A stretch of DNA of 6,168 bases from Fidelibacterota bacterium. Its GTDB lineage: Bacteria > Fidelibacterota > UBA2242. The DNA lies in contig JAGLWX010000473.1 in assembly GCA_023133185.1 (NCBI GenBank), positions 1-6,168 on the forward strand, written 5' to 3'. Positions 1-6,001 of the stretch are shown piece after piece. Every line of letters starts with the position of its first letter. Position 1 is the stretch's first letter. Both the position numbers and the translations under genes were made by a program. The notes under the pieces are model-generated. The model searched no databases, was not told the origin of the DNA, and saw only the letters and a list, made by a program, of their open reading frames with translations.

Positions 1-1170
1 GATTGCTATTTTGAAATTGAACTGACCGACAGCGGCGGCATTCAACTGGACATTCGAAGTAAAGTGGACCGGCTGTTTGGCACGGAAAATCGTCAGTTGA
101 TCCGGGATATGCTGAACTTTTTCGATATCCCGAATGCGAAAGTTATTTTGGAAGACAGCGGCGCGCTGCCCTTTGTGATGATGGCGCGGATTGAAGCCGC
201 CGTAAAAAAGGTTACCGATACAAATAAAGAATATCTGCCGGAACTGATCCCGGAAAACCGCTACAGTACTCAACGGGACCGCTATCGTCGTTCCCGCCTC
301 TATCTGCCCGGCAACACCCCCAAGCTTTTTATAAATGCCGGTCTGCATCAGGCTGACGGGATTATCCTGGATCTGGAAGATTCCGTGGCGCCCGCTAAAA
401 AGGATGAAGCGCGTATATTAGTGCGTAATGCTCTACGGCGGAACGATTTTTATGGAGCCGAGCGGATGGTCCGCATAAATCAGCATTCCCGCGGTCTGAA
501 AGATCTGGAATTTGTGGTGCCTCAACATGTCAATCTCATCCTGATGCCCAAATGCGAAAGCGCCGATCAATTGGCAGCAATAGACCTAAAAATCCAGGAG
601 ATATTGAAGTCCCACCAATTGGATTATCCCGTGTATCTGATGCCGATTATCGAAAGTGCCAGGGGCATCATGAACGCCTATTCAATTGCCTCTGCATCGG
701 AAAATGTGGTGGCTCTCGCCATCGGGTTGGAGGATTATACCGCCGACCTGGGCATACAACGGACTCCCGAAGGTAAGGAAACTTTCTTCGCACGGAATGT
801 GATTGTAAACGCCGCCCGGGCTGCCGGCATTCAGGCGATTGATTCGGTGTTCTCCGATGTGGCTGATCAAGAGGGGCTGCGAAAGGTTGTTAAGGAATCC
901 AAATCCCTGGGTTTCGAGGGCATGGGCTGCATCCATCCCCGCCAGGTCCCAATCATTCATGAAACTTTTGCCCCTGACGACAAAGAAATTGAAAAAGCTA
1001 AAAAGATTGTGACCGCCTTTTACGAAGCCGAAGAAAAGGGACTGGGCGTTGTGGCGCTGGGATCCAAGATGATCGATCCGCCTGTTGTGAAAAAGGCTCA
1101 AAAAACCATTGATATGGCTATCGAAACCGGAAAATTATCTGAAAATTGGAGAGGCAGCTATGACAACTAA
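1..1170 (+). CDS. citE: Citrate lyase gamma-beta fusion (CitD acyl carrier + CitE citryl-ACP lyase), 5' partial
   Basis: The frame is open from the first base and gives 389 residues before the TAA at 1168-1170. Residues 1-75 match the CitD acyl carrier protein: DCYFEIEL, GGIQLDIRSKV, then ILEDSGALPFVMMARIEAA, the counterpart of the family's DKGAL...RARVQAA. In CitD the phosphoribosyl-dephospho-CoA arm sits on a Ser in an ESSD motif; the window opens on that Asp, so the attachment Ser should lie just outside. After a linker (about 76-95), residues 96-379 form a HpcH/HpaI-type CitE barrel: RSRLYLPG (97-104), DLEDSV (124-129), VRIN (157-160), LMPKCE (181-186), PIIES (215-219), GLEDYTADL (242-250), IHPRQ (311-315). 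Glu218 and Asp245 are probable metal ligands by family analogy. CitD and CitE are normally separate proteins; here there is no stop or restart between them. The GTG at 64 lies inside the carrier domain and is not the start. A citramalate lyase is possible. citF follows with an 11-base overlap. Confidence 0.9.
   Translation, partial: DCYFEIELTDSGGIQLDIRSKVDRLFGTENRQLIRDMLNFFDIPNAKVILEDSGALPFVMMARIEAAVKKVTDTNKEYLPELIPENRYSTQRDRYRRSRLYLPGNTPKLFINAGLHQADGIILDLEDSVAPAKKDEARILVRNALRRNDFYGAERMVRINQHSRGLKDLEFVVPQHVNLILMPKCESADQLAAIDLKIQEILKSHQLDYPVYLMPIIESARGIMNAYSIASASENVVALAIGLEDYTADLGIQRTPEGKETFFARNVIVNAARAAGIQAIDSVFSDVADQEGLRKVVKESKSLGFEGMGCIHPRQVPIIHETFAPDDKEIEKAKKIVTAFYEAEEKGLGVVALGSKMIDPPVVKKAQKTIDMAIETGKLSENWRGSYDN
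1148..1159 (+). promoter_or_regulatory. Shine-Dalgarno site that fixes the citF start
   Basis: GGAGAGG at 1148-1154 lies five bases before the ATG at 1160, inside the last codons of the citDE fusion. It decides between the in-frame ATG at 1109, which would add 17 residues translated from citE coding sequence, and the ATG at 1160, which gives the expected CitF N-terminus. The site lets citF be initiated by ribosomes terminating on citDE. Confidence 0.8.
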
Positions 1171-2758
1171 ACTCGTTAAAAATGCATTAGGACGATTGGT
1201 TCCTACCGAAATAAATGGTAAAAAGCAAATACCTTTCCAGGGAGTCGGAAAATACAGACCCGATTATCGAAAATACAATCCACCAGTGGCTACTTGCGCA
1301 GATTTTCCGACTGGAAATAAATTGATTGTGGATTTAAAAGCCGCTCTGGTAAATGCCGGGTTAAAAGATGGCATGACCATCTCAACCCACCACCATTTCC
1401 GTAACGGTGATCTGCTGGCGGTTGAGATTTTCCGGATAGCTTCTGAATTGGGCATTAAGGACCTGATCTGGTTCCCGTCAGCCTCCTTTCCATGTCATGC
1501 TGAGATTATCGATTATATGGAAAACGGTACCGTTCATCATATCGAAGGCAGCATGAACGGTCCTCTGGGACGCTACTGTTCGGAAGGAAAAATGAAGGGT
1601 GTTGGTGTTTTACGCTCGCACGGCGGTCGCTATCAGGCAGTACAGGACGGCGAAGTGCAGATCGACATCGCGGTGATCGCGGCGCCGACAGCCGATCCTT
1701 TTGGCAATGCCAACGGATTAACCGGACCCTCTGCCTGCGGCTTGCTGGGATTCGCCCTGGCGGATTCCCAATACGCTCACAAGGTTATTGTTGCCACCGA
1801 CAACCTGATTGACTTCCCCTGCATCCCCTGGCAGATCCAGGGAAATTACGTTGATTACGTCGTCAAAATGGATAAAATCGGTGAACCGGAAAAAATCGTC
1901 TCAGGCACAACCCGAATCACAAAAAGTCCCGACCGACTCCTGATCGCCGAGCTTACCACCCAGCTGTGTCAGGAAGCCAGTTTGATCAAAAACGGATTTT
2001 CATTTCAAGCGGGCGCCGGAGGAACATCATTGGCAATTGCCTATTATTTTGAACAGATAATGCGCGAAAAAAATATTAAAGCGCGTTTCGCCCGGGGCGG
2101 CAGCAACCAGTACCTGGTTAAAATGTTAGAAGAGGGATTGGTGGATTACTTACTCGATGGACAAACTTTCGATCTGGAAGGGGTTCGCTCCATGCGGGAA
2201 AATCCCAGGCATGTGGATACAAGTCCCTTTACCAGCTACAATTATCACGGCAAAGGAAATTTTGCATCGCTGGTAGATATCGTAATATTAGGCGCCACCG
2301 AAGTAGATGTCCATTTCAACGCCAATGTTAATACCCACTCCGATGGTTATTTGCTGCATGGTATCGGCGGCTGGCAAAACTGCCTTTTCAGCAAAACCGT
2401 TATCTTGCCGATTCCCCTTTTCCGGGATCGCATTCCCGTTATCCGGGATGAAGTTACTACCATCACGGGTCCCGGTGAACTCATCGATGTCATCGTCACT
2501 GAGCGTGGTATCGCCATTAATCCACGCCGTAAAGATCTATTAGATGCGCTGAAAGATTCCAACCTGCCCATTAAACCCATTGAAAAACTGAAAGACGAGG
2601 CTGAAAAGATTTGCGGTATTCCGGAAAAACCCAATCTTGGTGAAGAAATTGTAGCGATCATTAAATGGGTGGATGGTACTGTGATCGATGCGGTCAGGCG
2701 GGTGATTCCCCTAACCCGGACAAGCCCCCGAAGGGGCAGGCGGAACCAAAAAAGTTAA
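1160..2758 (+). CDS. citF: Citrate lyase alpha subunit (citrate:acetyl-ACP transferase)
   Basis: The 532-residue product is full length for CitF (about 510) plus a tail. CitF exchanges acetyl for citryl on the carrier protein, and CitE then cleaves citryl-ACP. Family motifs run in order: GMTISTHHHFRNGD (71-84), SHGGR (153-157), DIAVIAAPTADPFGNANG (169-186), a CoA-transferase-like glycine segment FQAGAGGTSLAI (282-293), VKMLEEGLVDYLLDGQTFDL (320-339), ENPRHV (347-352), ILGATEVDVHFNANV (376-390), GPGELIDVIVTERGIAINPRR (437-457) and the normal end DGTVIDAVRRV (505-515). Two oddities: residues 397-412 (GYLLHGIGGWQNCLFS) differ from the usual GGSGGHSDTAAGA-type stretch, and the last 15 or so residues are an Arg-rich tail that coincides with a repeat at 2719-2754. 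The start is ATG at 1160 with GGAGAGG in front. It is co-transcribed with the citDE fusion. The maturation genes citC, citX and citG are not visible. Citramalate lyase alpha is an alternative. Confidence 0.92.
   Translation: MTTKLVKNALGRLVPTEINGKKQIPFQGVGKYRPDYRKYNPPVATCADFPTGNKLIVDLKAALVNAGLKDGMTISTHHHFRNGDLLAVEIFRIASELGIKDLIWFPSASFPCHAEIIDYMENGTVHHIEGSMNGPLGRYCSEGKMKGVGVLRSHGGRYQAVQDGEVQIDIAVIAAPTADPFGNANGLTGPSACGLLGFALADSQYAHKVIVATDNLIDFPCIPWQIQGNYVDYVVKMDKIGEPEKIVSGTTRITKSPDRLLIAELTTQLCQEASLIKNGFSFQAGAGGTSLAIAYYFEQIMREKNIKARFARGGSNQYLVKMLEEGLVDYLLDGQTFDLEGVRSMRENPRHVDTSPFTSYNYHGKGNFASLVDIVILGATEVDVHFNANVNTHSDGYLLHGIGGWQNCLFSKTVILPIPLFRDRIPVIRDEVTTITGPGELIDVIVTERGIAINPRRKDLLDALKDSNLPIKPIEKLKDEAEKICGIPEKPNLGEEIVAIIKWVDGTVIDAVRRVIPLTRTSPRRGRRNQKS
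2719..2754 (+). repeat. Hairpin repeat, copy 1, inside the citF 3' end
   Basis: This 36-base stretch contains GAAGGGGCAGGC and continues into an A-run. It matches 2814-2848 along its length apart from one extra C and a few substitutions. The core CCCC-GAA-GGGG (2726-2736) can fold. It is read in frame as TSPRRGRRNQK, the non-conserved tail of CitF. No T-run follows, so it is not a typical rho-independent terminator. Confidence 0.75.
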
Positions 2759-2765
2759 AAAATAG

Positions 2766-2803
2766 ATTTCAAATTTCAAATTGCAAATATTAAATATCAA
2801 ATT
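2766..2803. repeat. Heptamer array A (ATTTCAA/ATATCAA units)
   Basis: Five contiguous 7-bp units plus three bases: ATTTCAA, ATTTCAA, ATTGCAA, ATATTAA, ATATCAA, ATT. The first two are identical and the rest differ at one to three positions. It begins eight bases after the citF stop codon and lies between the two hairpin-repeat copies. Confidence 0.8.
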
Positions 2804-2813
2804 ACTCCAAAGG

Positions 2814-2848
2814 GACATGCCCCGAAGGGGCAGGCAGAATCAAAAAGG
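2814..2848 (+). repeat. Hairpin repeat, copy 2, intergenic
   Basis: Second copy of the element at 2719-2754, starting 95 bases after it. TGCCCC (2818-2823), loop GAA (2824-2826) and GGGGCA (2827-2832) form a perfect 6-bp stem. The flank CAGGCAGAATCAAAAAGG matches copy 1 with few changes. An A-rich rather than T-rich run follows on the + strand, so terminator function is doubtful. Confidence 0.75.
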
Positions 2849-2867
2849 AAAAGATTTAAAAGTAATA

Positions 2868-2888
2868 CTGGTTGCTGGATACTGGATA
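2868..2888. repeat. Heptamer array B (CTGGATA units)
   Basis: Three contiguous 7-bp units: CTGGTTG, CTGGATA, CTGGATA. The unit sequence differs from array A but the period is the same. Confidence 0.75.
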
Positions 2889-2897
2889 AGAAAAAAA

Positions 2898-2918
2898 CAA
2901 TATCAATTATCAAGTATC
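2898..2918. repeat. Heptamer array C (CAATATC/AATTATC/AAGTATC)
   Basis: Three contiguous 7-bp units sharing the pattern xAxTATC. Read in another phase it contains ATATCAA and TTATCAA (2900-2913), the first identical to a unit of array A. The seven-base phase becomes too degenerate to follow beyond about 2932. Confidence 0.6.
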
Positions 2919-3059
2919 TGATTTGATTTGAATAATGATCATTTATCATGCAAAAAACTTTTACAAAAAAACAAGAAAATGACTTGTAAGGGACTATAGT
3001 ATTATTTCTGTTGTGTTTGGAGCACTCTACTGACACAAATAGTCACTAAGGAAATTACT

Positions 3060-3764
3060 TCATTCTATAAGCGTTTTCAGGTAGGTCTTAATCGTTTTGA
3101 TATTCTCAAACCCCGAAACGGTCAGGTCCGGAGATTCGGCAACAATCGCCTCACGGCGTTCTTCATGACGAATTACGGCGATACAGCGCATTCGGTTGCG
3201 ATGAGCGCTCCAGACATCCCGGATGGTGTCACCGATAATCACAACCTGCAAGGGAGAATAACTCTCATCAAAGCGCTGCCGTACTTTCTGCAGAGCGATC
3301 AGGGGTAACTGATCCCGATCGTGATGATCACTGCCGTACACCCCAAAACTGAAATAATCCAGCAAGCCAAAGGATTTTAGCTTGATTGCCGCACCCTTTT
3401 CCATATTGCCGGTGATCAGTCCTACACGGTAACGAACATTCTGCAAGTAGTTCAGCAGATCGATCACTCCCGGGAAGAGATATTTTTCGTTGCTGTTAGG
3501 ATAGCGCTTCGCCAGAATTTCCAAATATTGCACTAATATACGATCAACAAGCCTATCCCGTTCCGTCGCAGAAATTCCCAGGCGTTCCAGTGCATTGACG
3601 ACAATGCCGGGATCGGTATAGCCGGCAAGATGATGTACTTCGAAATTAATATTTCTCCCGGTTATACGCTGAATGGCTTCTCCCAGAGATTGACGCGGCG
3701 CCATTCCCGGAGAGATCAGGGTACCGTCGATGTCCACAAGAATTAGAAGCGCTGGTTTAGTCAT
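3060..3764 (-). CDS. HAD-family phosphatase, phosphoglycolate phosphatase-like
   Basis: The 234-residue cytosolic protein carries all four haloacid dehalogenase motifs. Motif I is DIDGT (11-15), with Asp11 as the expected nucleophile and Asp13 as the acid/base. Motif II is LITGN with Thr118. The motif III Lys is probably Lys128 in AAIKLKSFGL. Motif IV is GDTIRD, with Asp179 and Asp183 as Mg2+ ligands. A helical C1-type cap fits between motifs I and II (about 17-95). Family members hydrolyse small phosphate esters such as phosphoglycolate or sugar phosphates; the substrate cannot be read from sequence. It lies 62 bases downstream of the TonB receptor gene on the same strand and converges on citF. 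The ATG at 3764-3762 is the only sensible start, since an in-frame TGA lies four codons upstream. No Shine-Dalgarno site precedes it; the leader is a heptamer array instead. Confidence 0.88.
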   Translation of the reverse strand: MTKPALLILVDIDGTLISPGMAPRQSLGEAIQRITGRNINFEVHHLAGYTDPGIVVNALERLGISATERDRLVDRILVQYLEILAKRYPNSNEKYLFPGVIDLLNYLQNVRYRVGLITGNMEKGAAIKLKSFGLLDYFSFGVYGSDHHDRDQLPLIALQKVRQRFDESYSPLQVVIIGDTIRDVWSAHRNRMRCIAVIRHEERREAIVAESPDLTVSGFENIKTIKTYLKTLIE

Positions 3765-3766
3765 CA

Positions 3767-3809
3767 GAATTAATTTTCAATGTTAGATTTTCGATGATAG
3801 ATTTTTGAT
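3767..3809 (-). repeat. Tandem repeat in the HAD gene leader (14-bp units, 7-bp sub-period)
   Basis: On the - strand, three imperfect units run in tandem: ATCAAAAATCTATC (3809-3796), ATCGAAAATCTAAC (3795-3782) and ATTGAAAATTAATTC (3781-3767). Each splits into two heptads beginning AT[C/T]. The array ends two bases before the HAD start codon and fills most of the 62-base gap after the receptor stop. An SD-like AAGGAAA (3814-3808) lies more than 40 bases from the start, on the far side of the array. Confidence 0.75.
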
Positions 3810-3826
3810 TTCCTTAATGCTCACTA

Positions 3827-6001
3827 CTAAAAAGCATAATTCATGCGCAGTTTGACCAGCCGTAACGGTCCCATATTGCGCTCTACCATGACATAATTGT
3901 ACTGAAAGAGGTTTTCCACGCTCAGACTCAGGTTCAGAGATTTATTGAGGTGTATATTGCAGAATCCTCCAAACAGATGGATGGGAACCCGCTGATCGGC
4001 GCCAGTCTTGGAATTTTCCGGAAAGAGCTGTACCCGTGCCATTTTGCTTAGATAGCGGTAATCTATTCCCAGAGATAGACGGTCGGAAAGAATCAGTTGC
4101 TCGCTGATCACCAGGGAGTGATGATGACGGTATGCCAGGACATCGTCAGCGGTCAGATCACGAGGATCGATATAGGTGTAGCTAACCCGACTGCTTGCCG
4201 GAATAAACGGCCATTTCCAGTCAACAGTGATCTCAGCCCCCTGAATCACGGCTTCAGTGATATTGCGGAACTGGATCTTCTGATCATCAGGATCCAGGAT
4301 TGGTTCGATCAGCTGCTCGTAATGGCTGTGGAAAATCGCCGCATCCAGCGTCAGGAAGTAAGTTTGCCAGTAGAGTCCCACTTCTCCGGCAATGCTGGTC
4401 TCGGATTGCAGATCGGGATTGGGTTTCACCTGGAAAAGATACTGCTGGGTTTCGATAAACATTTCCGCCGCGACGGGCGCCCGGAATGCCCAGCCCAGAG
4501 AACCCCGCAGGGTCAGCTGCTCCAGAAGTTTGAGCGTTAGACCGAATTTGGGATTTACTTTGCTCTGAATACTCGCATCATCGATGCGATGTATATCCCA
4601 GCGCAGTCCGCCGGTCAGACCGATCAACGTTAATATATTCATCTCATTCTGGAGAAACAGCGCCAGATCAGTTCCCCTATGATCCCCCCAGATATCCGAC
4701 CGTACCTGATTGATGCTGGCGTCCAGACCGGCTGTCAGATAGTAACTCTCCCCCGGACGGTAATCCAACTGAACCTCTCCGCTAAGGGATTGAGATGTGG
4801 CAGCGCTGGTATTGCTCGCCATATCGTTATCGAAACTGGTTCGAAACACATTCAGGCGCAGCTGACGGGAATGCCTGGCGGAGACAATATGGTTATAAAG
4901 GGTTGACCACTGCAGCTTATTGGTCAGTACCTGATCATCCACGGTATTGAAAGGAGTATGAAAGGGCTTAATGGAGCTGCGCCACTGGGTAAAAGAACCG
5001 TGGCTATCATTAATATATAAAATTCGAGACATCAGACTGCGATTATCAAGCAAGGCATATTCCAAACGACCATTAAGGAGCGTCCGTCGATACCAGCCGT
5101 TCTGACGATACCCGGAGGAAATAGATTGACCAACGCCCAGGGCAAATCCCAAACGCCCAAACCGTTGCTCATGCTGCACCCGCCAATCTTCCTGTAACAT
5201 GGGCCGGTTGGTCCAGACCTGACGTTCATCGCCGGGTTTAGCATAGATACCGCCTCCCAGGGTCACATCGCTCTTACGAGTCGATGTAATTTGCCTCGTA
5301 ATGATATTGACCACGCCACCCATGGCGCTGGAACCGTAAAGCGCCGATCCGGGACCTTTGAGAATCTCGATGCGTTCGATATTCTGAGCCGGAATGGCAT
5401 CCCAGTATATGGCGCCGTTATCAAAAGCAATCGCCGGAAATCCATCCACCAGAATCTGTACACGGCTACCGGCACCCCGGGCATAACCGCTGCTGCCGCG
5501 GATATTAAGCTGACCATCGATGATCTGCACACCCGATTCATAGGGCAATACATCGGCAATGGTAACAGGATTGCGCAGCCTGATCTGATCCTCACTGATC
5601 GTCGCAATAGTCACCGGGGAATCCATCTTACGGGAAGCCCGCTTAGTACCGGTTACAACAATCTCCGGGGATTTATGCACTTTTGCTTGCAGTTGAAAAT
5701 CCACCTGGACGGTTTCACCGGGAGTAACTGTAATCGTTTTCCTTTTGGGCTGAAAACCGATATTGAGCGCTTCAAGGGTTACGGTTCCGGCGGGAACCCC
5801 ATCGATATAATATTCACCTCCCAGATCGGTGGCTGCTCCTAACAGTGAACCCCGGATGATTACATTAGTACCGGGCAGGGGCTTATTATCGACGGCGGAA
5901 CTGATCCTGCCCGCGATCCTGCCGGTCTGAGCCAGGATCGGAACACTGATCCACAAGAAAAATACCAACATACACCAGTGCCTCGGAGAGTAATTTCGCA
6001 T
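3827..6001 (-). CDS. TonB-dependent outer-membrane receptor with CarboxypepD_reg-like domain
   Basis: The 724-residue protein should import a ligand across the outer membrane using TonB-ExbBD energy. Residues 1-25 form a signal peptide (Arg/His-rich start, hydrophobic MLVFFLWISVPILA, cleavage near A24/Q25). Residues 28-104 are a carboxypeptidase-regulatory-like beta-sandwich (GRIAGRISS, PLPGTNVIIRGSLLG, TDLGGEYYIDGVPAG). EIVVTGTK (113-120) is a likely TonB box. The plug follows at about 126-236, with VTIADVLPYESGVQI, LNIRGSSGYARGAG, QILVDGFPA, IERIEILKGPGSALYGSSA and GGVVNIITR. The rest is a beta-barrel, with FRAPVAAEMF and PNPDLQSE, ending in an aromatic strand (MNYAF). It looks complete. 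The ligand is unknown: siderophore, cobalamin and other small molecules are all possible. The ATG at 6001 is chosen over the TTG at 6004; it overlaps the upstream stop as TGATG, with GGAG 11 bases in front. Confidence 0.93.
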   Translation of the reverse strand: MRNYSPRHWCMLVFFLWISVPILAQTGRIAGRISSAVDNKPLPGTNVIIRGSLLGAATDLGGEYYIDGVPAGTVTLEALNIGFQPKRKTITVTPGETVQVDFQLQAKVHKSPEIVVTGTKRASRKMDSPVTIATISEDQIRLRNPVTIADVLPYESGVQIIDGQLNIRGSSGYARGAGSRVQILVDGFPAIAFDNGAIYWDAIPAQNIERIEILKGPGSALYGSSAMGGVVNIITRQITSTRKSDVTLGGGIYAKPGDERQVWTNRPMLQEDWRVQHEQRFGRLGFALGVGQSISSGYRQNGWYRRTLLNGRLEYALLDNRSLMSRILYINDSHGSFTQWRSSIKPFHTPFNTVDDQVLTNKLQWSTLYNHIVSARHSRQLRLNVFRTSFDNDMASNTSAATSQSLSGEVQLDYRPGESYYLTAGLDASINQVRSDIWGDHRGTDLALFLQNEMNILTLIGLTGGLRWDIHRIDDASIQSKVNPKFGLTLKLLEQLTLRGSLGWAFRAPVAAEMFIETQQYLFQVKPNPDLQSETSIAGEVGLYWQTYFLTLDAAIFHSHYEQLIEPILDPDDQKIQFRNITEAVIQGAEITVDWKWPFIPASSRVSYTYIDPRDLTADDVLAYRHHHSLVISEQLILSDRLSLGIDYRYLSKMARVQLFPENSKTGADQRVPIHLFGGFCNIHLNKSLNLSLSVENLFQYNYVMVERNMGPLRLVKLRMNYAF

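Larger units (their letters stand above)
2759..3059. other. Gene-free convergent gap filled with short repeats
   Basis: This 301-base stretch between the 3' ends of citF and the HAD gene is AT-rich and holds three heptamer arrays (2766-2803, 2868-2888, 2898-2918) and the second hairpin repeat (2814-2848). From about 2920 to 3059 I see only degenerate AT-rich sequence, with a weak ATGAT/ATCAT inverted repeat near 2934-2948. No convincing terminator (stable stem plus T-run) was found for either gene, and no RNA gene. An open frame on the - strand (3036-2797, GTG start) reads through the repeats and is not credible as a gene. Confidence 0.7.

Noticed and set aside
682..1101. 139-codon open frame on the - strand
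   Set aside because: Antisense to the conserved CitE barrel (GLEDYTADL, IHPRQ); a shadow.
1109..1159. Earlier ATG (1109) for citF
   Set aside because: It would add 17 residues translated out of frame from citE coding sequence; the ATG at 1160 has an SD at proper spacing and matches the family N-terminus.
64..1170. GTG at 64 as the start of the citE gene
   Set aside because: The frame is open upstream to base 1, and the residues before GTG (DCYFEIEL...GGIQLDIRSK) match the CitD carrier fold, so the gene starts outside the window.
2818..2832. Hairpin as a rho-independent terminator for citF or the HAD gene
   Set aside because: The stem is good, but neither strand has a T-run directly after it; on the + strand it is followed by A-rich sequence, and it belongs to a two-copy repeat.
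2766..2918. CRISPR array
   Set aside because: The units are 7 bp, contiguous and degenerate, with no spacers and no cas genes.
2797..3036. 79-codon open frame on the - strand in the convergent gap
   Set aside because: It starts with GTG without an SD, translates straight through the hairpin repeat and two heptamer arrays, has low-complexity composition and matches no family I know.
4097..4540. 147-codon open frame on the + strand
   Set aside because: Antisense shadow of the receptor barrel, with no SD and no family resemblance.
5291..5842. 183-codon open frame on the + strand
   Set aside because: It is wholly antisense to the conserved plug and N-terminal domains of the TonB receptor; its translation has no recognisable domain.
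3827..6001. Receptor as a ferric-citrate transporter linked to the citrate lyase genes
   Set aside because: The genes are convergent with a 300-bp repeat-filled gap between them, and nothing in the receptor sequence points to citrate.
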